From positions 76,718,347 through 76,782,346 of the forward strand of contig NC_037089.1 of NCBI RefSeq assembly GCF_002994745.2: a DNA stretch of 64,000 nucleotides, in the 5' to 3' direction. The notes under the pieces were generated by a model, which was not told the DNA's origin, searched no databases, and saw only the letters and a list, made by a program, of their open reading frames with translations. Position numbers and translations under genes: made by a program. Shown in pieces: positions 1-10,947 of the stretch; position 1 is the stretch's first letter; every line of letters begins with the position of its first letter. Source of the stretch: Rosa chinensis. Its lineage: Eukaryota > Streptophyta > Magnoliopsida > Rosales > Rosaceae.

Positions 1-162
1 AGAGCGTCGGAGGTGATATTGGGGTGAGTTGGAGCTCAGGCGGTAGCCTTCTTGGCTGTGTTTCCGTAGGTCACTCTGCTAGCGGGAGTTGGTACCGCTG
101 GCGGTAGCATTAGTGTGGCTCATTAGAGCTAATTATGCTTGGCAAATGCTCATGTAAGTACA
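1..162. repeat. Right end of a Tat-type LTR (element lies left of the window)
   Basis: The segment resembles the last ~160 bases of the Tat1 LTRs (4471-4976 and 15828-16333). Shared stretches include the GGCGGTA runs, TAGCTAATTATGCTTG and a GTACA end. It is clearly more diverged from those LTRs than they are from each other. The 5-prime part lies outside the window, so neither the pair LTR nor a TSD can be checked. It shows that related Tat copies cluster in this locus. Confidence 0.6.
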
Positions 163-989
163 CAAGATGAATGAGAATGTCGGGTGCTAGAGAGGTTCCT
201 TCACCCAAATCTTATGTGTCGGAAGCTAATCTAATGTAGATGTAAATTTTCTACTTTGGCGGTAGTCGTATCCAAGGAGGTTCAAGGCTCAAGGAACGAA
301 ATTCCCTTTCATGGTATTCTTACTCCGGTTCAAGGGTCATAGGAACTCACTTGGCATGAATTAGAGCCGGTTCCTTGGTCTCAAATTCACATCAAGATCC
401 CTAAAGATCGAGGAATTAGACTACTAAGCAACCCGACCGTGAATTCATGCAACGGGTGTAAATCACCATGCTTATAACCCCTTGAATACGAAATTGAAGG
501 TTTCTAGCTTAGGAATTAGAAGGGGTTAAGCCTCTAACTCCTGCCTAGACATGCTCAAAATACACACCCTAGAGTTGACTAGGCTCCTAGATATGCATTT
601 TAACCCAACAAAAATAGATATAAGCATCTATCATATGAAAATTACATCATTACATTAAAATAAGCATCTTTTACACAAGATTTGGACTAGGGCACACAAC
701 CCTAGCCCCCAACAATAAAGCTATTCACTACCCATCACCAAACTAACATCAAATTACATAATTTAAAGAGGAAAAAGTGAAGAGAAGTAAGGAATAACAA
801 GGACAAGACACAAATTGCTATAGAGCAATTATAGCTAGCCTTGATTTAAGACTCCCCACTTTTACCCAAATTTAATGGTGATGAAGTTCTTGATGCTTGG
901 GCTTCCCCTTTGAAATTTGTGGAATTGATGAAGCTTTTTGGTGGAGTAGTGAAGAAAATGTAGAAAAATGGGTTGGTGCTGGTGTTCTC

Positions 990-1135
990 GGTGAGGAGAA
1001 GAAAAGATGAGAAGAAGAAATTTTAGTGAGGTGGTGTGGTTCTTGGTGAGTAGAAGAAATTGGTGAGGAGAAGAAAAGATGAGAAGATGGAATTTTAGTG
1101 AGGTGGTGTGGTTCTTAGTGAGGAGAGGAAATTGA
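990..1135. repeat. 72-bp tandem duplication
   Basis: The unit beginning GGTGAGGAGAAGAAAAGATG recurs at a 72-base offset (about 990 and 1062) with few differences. A third, partial purine-rich copy follows. No function is evident. Confidence 0.75.
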
Positions 1136-1244
1136 AAGATGAGATATGGGGTGATTGGTTCGGTGTTAGAGGAAGGGTAAAGGAACATGAAATGGGGAGT
1201 GCGGCTACTGTGATGTGTAGGGATGAGATATGAATGGTCATGGG

Positions 1245-1245
<1 letters not shown>

Positions 1246-1274
<29 letters not shown>
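1246..1274. repeat. (TA)n microsatellite
   Basis: An uninterrupted TA dinucleotide tract. Confidence 0.95.
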
Positions 1275-1277
<3 letters not shown>

Positions 1278-1782
1278 AAGAGAGAGGAGAAAATTATCAT
1301 CCCCATCTGGACGGCTGTGCGTGAAGGAAGAAAGATAAGGTGATGGTGAGGTGTCACCATTAGATTGGTTTAAGTGAAAAAAGAAGAAGAATGGTGGCTG
1401 ATGATTGATAGCACATGCAGCTCCTCCATAATTAAACCAAATCTTAATAAAACCAAAGTTTAATTGCCTCCTCTTTCTATATCTTTTATTATTTTTTCTT
1501 CATAATCTTCTTCCCATCAAGATACAATTGCGCACACTATTTTCTGGTGATCGGCTTCCGTATTTTCGTTGACATTGACCACGGTTGATTAATGTTGTCT
1601 TTTTTTTTGGTCAGAAATCCCATTTAGCTCCAATTTCGTACAACTTCTTCTGAAATCCACAACTCCGCTTATTTACTACAATATAAATTAAAGATGGATT
1701 AATTACATAACAATTACTTTAGAGATTAGCTTAATTCTAGTGTTCAGAACGTAATTACGCGCATAGAAATGCGTGTGATCAC

Positions 1783-2925
1783 CTAACTTCATTTGTTCGA
1801 TATAAGCTGCATTATCCTCATAAATGCATGTAGGTTCATCTGTGTTAGACTTCAAACCACAAGTTCCTCGAATATGTTTGATTATAGACCTTAGCCATAT
1901 GCATTCATGCACAGCTTCATGTAGAGCAATAATCTCTGCATGATTAGAGGAAGTAGCGACAGGAGTTTGTTTTGTAGACTTCTAAGATATTGCAGTGCTT
2001 TCCATGGTAAAGACATAACCTGTTTGGGAGCGATCTTTGTGAGGGTCAGAGAGGTACCCTGCATCAGCAAAACCCATCAAAACAACACCATTGTTTTGAT
2101 GGAGGGGAGGAGGTTGACACCGGTGCCGGCGGCTTTGCGGGTCATGGCGTTTTGGACGGTGCCACTTAGTCTAATGAGGTCTGATCTCATTCTTCCATCA
2201 TTCCTTTCCTCTCTGTAGGGATAAAGAAAGCCTATATCAATCATACCTTTTAAGTAACGAAAGATTGTCTTTACACCAATCCAATGGCGGCGTGTTGGTG
2301 CAGAGCTATGTCTAGCTAATAAGTTTACTGCAAATGAAATGTTCGGTCTCATACATTGAGCTAAGTACAATAATACGCTTATTGCACTTAGATAGGGCAC
2401 TTCGGCCTCTAATAATTCTTCATCCTCATCCTTTCGACGAAATGGATGTTTTCCAGGCTCAAGACTATGACCAATCATGAGAGTACTCACAGGCTTTACT
2501 TTATCTTTATTAAAGCTCCTGAGTATTTTATGAGTATATGCTAACTGATGGATCAAAATCCCATCACTACGGTGCTCGAGTTCTAATCCGAGAGAAAACC
2601 GTGTTTTCCTAAGATCTTTCATTTCAAATCCAGATTTCAAATATTTGGCTGTTTCCTTTAACTCATCTAGAGTTCCAATTAGGTTCATGTCATCAACATA
2701 AACTGCTACAATTACAAATCCAGAACTTGTCCATTTAATGAACATGCATTGGCATATTTCATTGTTGATATATCCCTTCCCAATCAAGTAGTCACTTAGA
2801 CGGTTATACCACATCTGTTTGGATTGTTTTAATCCATATAGTGAGCATTTTAATCTTATTGAAAATGTGCTATGTGGTTTAGAGCCACTTGATTTGGGTA
2901 ATTGAAGTCCGTTAGGAGCCTTCAT
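1783..2925 (-). pseudogene. Copia A reverse transcriptase - RNase H
   Basis: The frame 2925-2077 holds the second half of a Copia RT: a CSLYGLKQS block and the catalytic YVDDMNLIG box, with both aspartates intact. The GYLSDP / HAEIIAL / CIWLRS blocks of Ty1-type RNase H follow in a shifted frame down to 1783, so there is a frameshift near 2090. A family-specific insertion of about 30 codons lies between the YPYR block and the FADAGY block, and Copia B shares it. The coding ends abruptly after EQMKLG. Nearest relative in the window: Copia B (55440-56939). Confidence 0.85.
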
Positions 2926-4470
2926 CTATATCTCTGAATCTAGATCCCCATAGAGATATGCTGTAACCACATCCATAAGCTGCATGTCATGTTTTTTCAG
3001 AAACAACCAAATTGACAAGGTAGCGGAACGTTATTACGTCCATTACGGGAGAATATTTCTCCTCGTAGTCGATTCTAGGGCGTTGTGAGAAACTTTGCAC
3101 CACAAGACGAGCTTTATATCTAACAACCTCATATTTCTCATTACATTTTCTAACAAAGACCCATTTATGGCCAACAGGTTTTACACTTGGGGTGTTTGCG
3201 TTATGGGCCCAAATATCTGTCTCTTTGCTAGTGAATCTAATTTAGCCTGGATCACATCTTTCCATTTAGGCCAATCAGCTCTTTGTTGACATTCGTCAAC
3301 TAAGTGAGATTCGATATCATCCTACTCCATAATTCCTTTTGCAACAGAATTTGTAAAGGCATCATGAATAGTAATAGAGTTTCTATTCATCATCTCATGT
3401 ATACTAGTGTAATTCAGGGAGATATCTCTATGATCTGGAATTGGTTCTAACATTGGAACGTTTTACAATGATGTCTCTTGGACATAACCATAATCCATAA
3501 TATACTCATGAGACAGATTATTTATATCGATGATTAATTAATCATTTTGTGCCAAACTCGCTTTCTTTCTTGGGCGAGAATCTATCGAACCTTTGGGCCT
3601 CCTACGCTTCCTTGTAGGGAGCTCGACCTGAGCCACAACACCACCATTATTATGGGTGGCGGCGCCGTGTCCAATAACCCTAGGGATGACCTCATGTCCT
3701 GTATTTTTAGGGACATCAATCCTTACAGCCACGTTTGCAGCAAATATATGTGATCTCGTCACTTTAGCGATATTAGAAAACGCATCAGGCATCGATTCTG
3801 CTACTTTTTGAAGATCGAAAATTTCCGCACTTCTGTGCGGTTGGGGGATCAAGATGAGACAATGTGAAGACAAGCCACGACAATTCATGTCGTTTATGTT
3901 GAACATTAGTGTACTTATCTCCTCCTAACGATGGGAAGACTGTTTCATCAAAGTGACAATCCGTAAATCTAGCAGTAAAGAGATTGCCTATCAAGGGTTC
4001 TAAGTTGCGGATGATAGTTGGAGAGACATATTCCATATAAATACCTAAGTCTTTAAGGATCTATTTTGGTGCGCTATGGCGGTGCAATTGGCACATAAAT
4101 TGCTTGCCAAGATATGCATAAGTGTGAGACATTTGCCTCATACCCAGTAACCATTTGGGACGCAGAAAAGGGTTGAGTGGCAGTGGGCCTCAAACGAATA
4201 AGTACGGCTCATGCAATATTGCATAGCCCCAAGCTCAAATAGGGAGATTGGTGCACATAACCAATGCTCTAGCGACCATTTGAAGTTGTTTAATGGCCCA
4301 GCTTCTGCGAGACCATTTTGGGTGTGAACATGAGGAATGAGATGTTCAACTTCAATCCCAATTGACATGCAATAATCATCAAAAGTTTTCGATGTAAACT
4401 CCCCAGCATTGTCAAGATGTATTGACTTAATAGGATAATCAGGGTGGTGAGCCCTTAACTTAATTATTTG
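2926..4470 (-). pseudogene. Copia A integrase core/C-terminus and integrase-RT linker
   Basis: Reading leftward from 4470, the frame gives the second catalytic aspartate region (LDNAGEF) and a HTQNGLAEA block typical of the Copia integrase core. Degraded stretches match Copia B's region from LEPLIGNLF through SHLDP and PRKKASLAQ (about 4036-3538). The last part (3540-2926) corresponds to the RT N-terminus but has no long open frame. Multiple frameshifts are present. The right boundary at 4470 is the Tat1 insertion site. Confidence 0.8.
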
Positions 4471-4976
4471 TGTTAATGTCTAAAAGTCCAACGGTAGCTG
4501 GACCTTAGCTAACGCTGATCCGGTGGGCGGATCGATACTTGTGTTGTTCTCGAAGCTCCCATTACCTGTCAAGTAAAATACAATGGGCGTCAGAGGGAGA
4601 CCGCGCCGGGCGGTCTTCAACTCTCCGATGCCTAAGTTAGTCAATGTATTTATATTGACAAAGTAACAGTAGGTAAGTATTGAATGCGTAATTAATGAGG
4701 AGAGAGGAGAGAACCTTTTATAGGTGAGGAAGAGGTTGATCTTCTCTTAGTTTTCGATGTGGGATCGATGTGCTTCAGATCTCAGTTTCAGAAGCTTCTG
4801 ACGCCATCTTGACGCGGCGCGTCGGCGGCGATCTGGAGGTGGTCCGACGTTGAGGCTGTAGCCCGTCTAGCGGTGTGTCTGCATGTCATTCTTTTGGTTG
4901 GAATTAGTACCTTTGGCGGTACAATGAGCGTGGTCCATTATAGCTAATTATGCTTGAAAATGTACATGTATGTATA
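4471..4976 (-). repeat. Tat1 left LTR (3-prime LTR of the element)
   Basis: Starts TGTTAATGTCT and ends GTATGTATA, where the partner LTR ends in the canonical CA. It differs from the right LTR by ten substitutions and no indels. The adjacent internal sequence (4977-4996), read on the minus strand, is purine-rich (GGGGACTTGGGGGACT), the expected polypurine tract. Confidence 0.93.
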
Positions 4977-5562
4977 AGTCCCCCAAGTCCCCAGTCAAGG
5001 AGGGCAATCTTGGTTGGGGAGTTGCTTGGCGGTTTGAAGTGTTTTCTTCCGCTAGACTTGCAAGAGCATAATTAGCGTCAGTGCGTCGTCAACCGTTGGT
5101 TTTACTGAGCAAACGCTTTATACCCTTTCGGGTGGGCCCCTGCTGGGTCCCCCAGGGAGTCCCCCACTCCCCAACGAAGATAGACCTCCGGATGGTCGGC
5201 AAATTGTTTGTTGAGGGGGAGCTGCACGGAGCAGAGGGTATTGGGTAGCGAGCCCAATGTTTAGCACCCAAATGACGGGGGTCAATGTGCCTGATCAGGG
5301 CCGTCGTAGACTGTTGACTAGTCCCCATGTCCCATAGGGAAGGTCTGACGGTAACGCCGCGTGGCGGTCGTTGTCAGAGTGAGGCGTGGCCTCGGGATTC
5401 GCCGTTTGGCGGATATCCCCCAGCTAAATGTAGCAGGAAGCAGCGTCCGGTAGACGTGGCTGGCGGTATTTTGTTGAACGATATTGCGTTGAACAAAGCA
5501 CGCAGTTTGCTAGATGGAAGGGGGTTCCGCCAGAGGTGTATAGTGGAAGATACCCCGCTTGC
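4977..5562. other. Tat1 3-prime internal region, no gene
   Basis: Begins with the polypurine tract next to the LTR. The rest is GC-rich, with many GGCGG motifs, and leads into the 61-base array. Open frames here on both strands have no recognisable protein features. Confidence 0.6.
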
Positions 5563-6233
5563 AGGATGGCTAGGGAGAAGTTCCGCTGGCGGGGTTTCGC
5601 TCAGCGGAGACTTCGTCGCTTGGAGGATGGCTAGGGAGAAGTTCCGCTGGCGGGGTTTCGCTCAGCGGAGACTTCGTCGCTTGGAGGATGACAAGGGAGA
5701 AGTTCCGCTGGCGGGGTTTCGCTCAGCGGAGACTTCGTCACTTGGAGGATGACAAGGGTGAAGTTCCTCCGGCGGGGTTTCGCTCAGCGGAGACTTCGTC
5801 ACTTGGAGGATGACAAGGGTGAAGGTCCGCTGGCGGGGTTTCGGTCAGGGGAGACCTCGTCACTTGGAGGATGACAAGGGAGAAGCTCCGCTGGCAGGGT
5901 TTCGCTCAGCGGAGACCTCGTCACTTGGAGGATGACAAGGGAGAAGTTCCGCTGGCGGGGTTTCGCTCAGCGGAGACCTCGTCACTTGGAGGATGACAAG
6001 GGAGAAGTTCCGCTGGCGGGGTTTCGCTCAACGTAGACCTCGTCACTTGGAGGATGACAAGGGAGAAGCTCCGCTGGCGGGGTTTCGCTCAGCGGAGAGT
6101 TCGTCACTTGGAGGATGACAAGGGAGAAGTTCCGCTGGCGGGGTTTCGCTCAGCGGAGACTTCGTCACTTGGAGGATGATAAGGGTGAAGCTCCGCTGGA
6201 AAGGGTTTCGCTCAGCGGAGAGTTCAGACGGTT
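5563..6233. repeat. 61-bp tandem array, 11 units
   Basis: Units start with AGGATG at 5563, 5624, 5685, 5746, 5807, 5868, 5929, 5990, 6051, 6112 and 6173, an exact 61-base period. Each holds the core TTCCGCTGGCGGGGTTTCGC. Units differ at a few positions, and the last has a small insertion. The period is not a multiple of three, so the open frames across it are incidental. Tandem repeats in the region before the 3-prime LTR are a known habit of plant Tat elements and can seed satellites. The array ends about 260 bases upstream of the antisense gene's putative TATA box. Confidence 0.95.
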
Positions 6234-6494
6234 GGTGAAGTCATCCCAGTGGTTATTTCCACCAGACGCTTCATCTGGTGGTGGTAGACACGTGTCCAAC
6301 CCGCAGGGGGTTAGCGTGCGGAGGCTTGTCCCCTAAGCCTGGCCGTCTTCTCGCCATAAATGATAGTAATTATGGGTTTCGCAACCGAAGTGACGCCTCG
6401 GTTAATCCGGGTAGTAAGTGGAGGTCTGTGACACGTGTATGGCTGTCGTGTGATGTCGTTTTTTAGCGGACGGCGGAGAACGCGCTGATGTTGA

Positions 6495-6503
6495 CATAAA
6501 AGG
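6495..6503 (+). promoter_or_regulatory. Putative TATA box of the Tat1 antisense gene
   Basis: CATAAAAGG lies upstream of a stretch that ends in a canonical splice donor (GAG|GTTGGT at 6692). The equivalent position in Tat2 has a much better TATA box. This is inferred from spacing only. Confidence 0.4.
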
Positions 6504-6691
6504 GGGGGGAAGCTAGAGAGATTTTACACTTTGGTAAAAGCTTCAAACCCACAGTCGTGTTCTTCTCGCTCTGCTTGTCCGAGACTGAAGAAAGAGGTTG
6601 CCGGAGCTTGGAGATACCGTTCCCGGAGAAACGACGATAGCGCCCCCCTAAGATTATTGTGCACCATCGTATCGTAGGCTTCATCACCGAG

Positions 6692-7005
6692 GTTGGTATC
6701 TGGATTTCCTTTTTTCTGTTTCATTGGATCTGCTATTTTCTGGGTTTTGTTGTTTGTCTTTCTGGGATGATTCCTGTTTTTGTTTGGCGTGTTCTGAGGT
6801 GTAAACTGAGATTTGGGGGGGGGGGGGTTGGATTATGGTGGTTGGTAAAGAGTTGGTGTTTAGGGATTTGTTAGATGGTCGAATCTGGGTTGAGTGCATT
6901 TGTTCATATTTTGGGATTTTCTGGATTTTGCTCTTGATGCCCTTGGCTATAACTGATGTAAGAATAGGCTAGATCTGTGTTTGTGCTAACTGGTGTGGGT
7001 TTTAG
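6692..7005 (+). other. Probable 5-prime-UTR intron of the Tat1 antisense gene
   Basis: Donor GAG|GTTGGT, a good branch-point sequence GTGCTAAC at 6983, and acceptor TTTTAG ending at 7005. The start codon at 7014 follows nine bases later. Tat2 has a corresponding intron (19006 to about 19214) directly before its coding start. A 13-base G run (6815-6827) lies inside the intron. Confidence 0.6.
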
Positions 7006-7013
7006 GGTTTGGG

Positions 7014-9720
7014 ATGGCTAACATCATAGAGATTTCGAGCAATGAGGATTCCGGGTCTGACGTGTCGTTCAGCTCGGCGGATAGGATTTTTATTGATTCC
7101 TTGCGTCCGTCTGCCCATGCAGGAACCTCACTGCCAGAACCGCTAGAGGTTGAGCCACTACAGACCATACCTTGGGAAGTAGCTATAGGTCGTGGTCCGC
7201 GTCCAGAGAGCTCTAGGGCGGGTAAGGCCGCTGCTGCCAAAGCTAGGGGCGACAAGCGTTTGGCGAGCAATAGTGCTGCCAGCGGCTCCGCTGGGGAAGA
7301 AAAAGCAGCGGGGCAGAATGCTGAGTCAGCGTGGTACCTCCAAGATGGCACCGCCTTCGACGAGGCAGGAGGGTGGATGAACGCCGCCGCCGTCACACGA
7401 ATGAAGCAGACGTTCCGGTTGCCGGGCTCGGTGAAGCTGCGCCCGCCGACGGCGGATGAGAAGGCGTCGATTGTCCCAGCGGGGTTTGCGGCCGTGCATG
7501 AGGCCATATTCCGTCAAGGAGTGACACTCCCGTTGGTGCCAAATCTCCAAATACTGGTGTGAGAATTTGGCCTTGCCTTCGGTCAGATTTGCCCCAATAT
7601 GTGGCGGTTGATGTTGGCAATGAACTCACTGTGGTGGTTGTCTGGGTGCGAGGGGCCTACTGTGGCGGAAGTGCTTCACTTCTACGAGCTGGTGTACGTG
7701 AAGCGCCGAGGCTGCAGAGGGCAAGTGAACCTGAGCAGCCGTCAGGGAGCGCCCAAGCTGATCGAGAATCTAAGGGACTCAATGTCCTATTGGCGGGGGA
7801 CCTTCTGCGTCGCCACAGAGGGTTGGGAGTATCACGCCAGGTCGAACGAGGAAGGGCCGACATTTAAGATTAAGTCGGAGTTCCAACCCATCCGAGGTTG
7901 GTAACCGGTTTCCGCTGAACGTAGTTGGCGGGTTCATGTATTTACAGACTTGTATTCTTACTAACGATTACTGTGCTTGTGCAGCGGGACTGCGGTATAC
8001 TCTAACGCGCGAAGAGGAGTGTCGCGTAGCGAGGATCCGAGGTTGCTGGCGGAACCGCAATTTGCTGGACTTCCGACTTCTGACCGATTGGGAGTTACTG
8101 GTCGACCAGCGATTAACTCGCTCCATTGGTGAGAAATCTCCGCCAGACCGCTTTTTTTTTTTTTTTAGCAAGTGATCCGGACTGACTGGTTTTTTTTTTT
8201 TTTTAGAAACCCCGCCAGGTAACAAATCGAGTCTCGACGCTTTTGAAAAAGCAATGGACCGCGCGGAGATAGACAACTTTCTGGAGACCATGTAGGCCGA
8301 GGGGCTGCCGGCCCAGCAGACGCTGGTGAACCCCGAGACGCTGGCGCTGAGCCAGTCCGAGGTTCCAGTGGCGCTGCCAATGCCGCACCACTCCCATCTT
8401 GGTGAGGATGGCCTGCCGGTAGTGCAGGCGGGGACCCAAGTGGCCGGCGGGGAGAGGGGAAGTGCCTCAGCTGGGCAACAGAAGGAGCGAATGCCTGCCC
8501 ACAGGCGTGGCCCCTAAAAGGAGGCGGTGCAACCGGCGGAGACTGTCATTGTGTCAAGGGAGAAGCCGCCGGTGAAGGTGACGAGGACCGTCGCCGGGAA
8601 CCAAAGGGCGCTGGAGAAAAAACGTCGGCAAGTTGACTCTCCAGCCGAGGAAGAAGGGGAGGAGGTGGAGGTGATCGGGGCCCGCCGACAGAAGAAGGCC
8701 CGACAAGCTCGGTCGAAAGCTGTTGTGGTGGAGGGAGAGACTCCCGCCGCTAGTGAGCTGGACTCGTTTTCCGAGTATGCGGCGTTCATGACAGATGGTG
8801 AGCGGGAGTTCCTCTTCCATCTATGCGAACGACTAGGGTTCGGCGGCCTAGCGGGTATCTCGCGCCCCACGGTAGTTGACCAATTGCCCTTCAGCTCGCC
8901 GTTTGGTCAAATATAGGCGGGACTGCATGACATGTTCGTGGCGGCGTCAAAGCAGCCCCTGGTCGAGGGGGAGCTGAGGGAGGAAATCCAAGGTCTCCAG
9001 AGGGAGTTGGCGGAGGCGAAGGAGAAACTGGCGGAGGTAGAGCGGGGGCTGGCCAAGGCGGAATGTGACTATGCGGACGTCCGCGGTAAGCTCAATGTGG
9101 CCATCGAGCGAGACTTGGAGAGGAATGAACGCGTCTCCAAGTTGGAGCAAGAGATCGCCCTGCTGCAGGAGCGGATAGCCGCCAAGGACAAAAAACTCAT
9201 TATTGTGCAGCGGGAGTCTGCCGCCAGAATGACTGAGGTGAAGCGGCTGGAGGGTGAGGTTACCCGCCTGAGGGCTGAAGAGAGTACCGCCGCCGCCGCC
9301 ACTGTTGAAGCGTTCAAGCAGTCGGCGGAGTTTAAGAAGGCGATGACCGAGTCGGCGAAGGCTGGGGCCCTAGCAAACATAGATATGCTGAAGCGGAAGG
9401 GCGCCATCGACTTCGCCAAAGCGTCACAGCCTGATGCGCCGCTGGCCAAGAGTATCCCGCCGAAGACAGATGTCGTGCCTGCCCCAGCGGGAGGTGCCCG
9501 CTCAGGTAGCGGAGAAAGTGGCGCACATCCGATGGAAGGGTCCCAGCAGACTCCCCACCCTACCCCGTCGGAGGTGTCGCGTGCTGGATTCCTGGCGGCG
9601 CACACCTGGGCGGATGGCACCATAGAAACCCCCAGTCCGACAATGCGAGGGTCCGATCAAGCGAGTCGGATGATCGTGCCACCGTCTGCTGAAGCAGAAG
9701 ATGCCGAAGGCAACCCTTGA
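7014..9720 (+). pseudogene. Tat1 antisense gene: gypsy-type transposase-like domain plus coiled coil
   Basis: Exons 7014-7896, 7985-8128 and 8207-9720 join through two phase-1 introns into exactly 847 codons. Breaks are four in-frame stops: TGA at 7560, TAG at 8293, TAA at 8515, TAG at 8914. Each is one C-to-T change from a sense codon. Residues about 156-285 (for example FGLAFGQICPNMWRLMLAMN and LIENLRDSMSYWRGTF) resemble Pfam's plant 'putative gypsy type transposon' family. Residues about 590-700 are a charged heptad-like coiled coil (ELREEIQGLQREL onward). The N-terminus is acidic and serine-rich. I chose the ATG at 7014 because it follows the acceptor at 7005. A polyadenylation signal lies at 9807. 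It is convergent with pol. The molecular function is unknown; 'transposase' in the family name is not evidence of activity. Confidence 0.8.
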
Positions 9721-10188
9721 AGCAAGCTGGGATCGCTATAGATTTTCTTACTCTTTTTTTTGTAGCCGCTGAGGCATAACCATTTGTAATGAATGTTGCG
9801 AAATGAAATAAAGTTTTGAATTGGTTTGCTATGATGTGTTTGTAGCGCTAGCACTTTGAGTTATATTTTTCTTTTGTCCATCAATGGAACATTAAAGGAA
9901 TTAAGATTAGTCCAAGTGCACCACGTAGCTGACGATTGCTGGCGTTGCCAGTTGCCCTTAATGCTCGACTTGGTAACAATGGTTTGAATAATTCCTCGTT
10001 TCATTGATAGCTGACTGATCAGTGTACAAAAGTGGGGTAGTACCCGTTGGGTAGCTTCCCTTAGCTAAATATTGAACAAAAATTTAGCTAAGTCAAGATG
10101 CTCCTGGGTAGCGGTCTGACTATTTGTAGTAATACCGAAGGTGTTCGGTATTCCAAGGGTGGGTCGATGTGACGCCGTCCTTATCCAT
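9721..10188. other. Convergent intergenic stretch of Tat1 with polyadenylation signal
   Basis: AATAAA at 9807-9812 (plus) lies about 90 bases past the antisense gene's stop. The minus-strand pol frame ends at 10189. No other gene is visible. Transcripts from the two strands would converge and may overlap here. Confidence 0.6.
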
Positions 10189-10947
10189 TTAGTAGAAGGT
10201 GCCTGAGCTAACGACTTCCACAATTTTGTATGGGCCTTCCCAAGTTGGGCGGAGTTTTGTTGGTGGCGGAATGACTTCCTTCATTACCCAGTCCCCCAGT
10301 TGGAGGTTCCGGCCCTTGACTCTGGCGTTGTAGAAACGCGATACCCGTTGTTTGTTTTGCAAGTTGTGCAAATGGGCCTTGTATCTTTTTTCTTCTAGGA
10401 GGTCCCTGTCCAAGTTGACGCCGTCGTTGTTGGTCTCTGGGCCGTAGCCTTCGACCCTAGCGGTAGGCTGAGTTACCTCAATAGGAAGGACAGCCTCTGT
10501 GCCGAACATCATACAAAAAGGAGTTTCGCCGGTGGCGGTAGTTGGAGTTGTCCGGATGGCCCATAGGACTTCTGGAAGCTTTTCCGCCCACAAACCCTTG
10601 GCGTCGTCGAGCTTCTTTTGTAGCAGCTTCTTGATTATCTTGTTTGCTGCTTCGACCTGGCCGTTGGTTTGGGGATGGGCGACAGATGCAAAACTTAACT
10701 TAGTGCCCAAGTTGGCGGTAAAGGAGATGAGTTCCTTATTGTTGAACTGTGCGCCGTTGTCTGTAATGATTGTATGTGGGACACCATAGCTGCAGTAGAT
10801 ATTCTTCCAAAGGAAGCGAATTACCTTTGCGGTAGTTATTGTCGTCAGTGGCTCCGCCTCTATCCACTTACTGTTGTAATCGATGGCAACAATGATGTTT
10901 TTGAACTAACCCTTGGTGGTTTGGAATTTTCCCATCAAATCAAGGCC
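10189..10947 (-). pseudogene. Tat1 integrase core and C-terminal domain
   Basis: The frame gives the integrase catalytic triad. The first aspartate lies in an AIDYNSKWIEAEPL block and the second in ITDNGAQF (both read through two stop codons in 10780-10950). The glutamate is in NGQVEAANKII (10710-10189 frame). A chromodomain-less C-terminal segment with WVMKEVIPPP and WEGPYKIVEV ends the polyprotein. The stops between 10710 and 10948 separate it from the zinc-binding part, so integrase would not be made intact. Confidence 0.85.

Larger units (their letters stand above)
163..1782. other. Non-coding stretch between the LTR fragment and Copia A
   Basis: I recognise no gene here. The stretch is AT-rich with purine-rich runs. 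It holds one 72-base direct duplication (990-1135) and a (TA)n tract. The longest open frame (862-1188, minus) is simply a translation of the duplication. The junction to Copia A at about 1783 falls in the RNase H coding region, just after the Copia motif EQMKLG, so Copia A lost its 3-prime end and 3-prime LTR here. Confidence 0.5.

Noticed and set aside
862..1188. 108-codon minus-strand ORF
   Set aside because: It is a translation of the 72-base duplication, giving a repeated peptide. No start context or domain.
5563..6233. CRISPR-like regular repeat
   Set aside because: Units are contiguous with no unique spacers, in a plant retrotransposon. It is an ordinary tandem array.
5327..6336. Plus-strand ORFs with repeated FRWRGFAQRRLR peptide
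   Set aside because: Produced by the 61-base array. The period is not divisible by three and the frames drift, so there is no conserved protein.
8165..8517. Minus-strand ORFs opposite the Tat1 antisense gene
   Set aside because: Shadows of GC-rich coding on the plus strand. The plus-strand exon model explains the interval.
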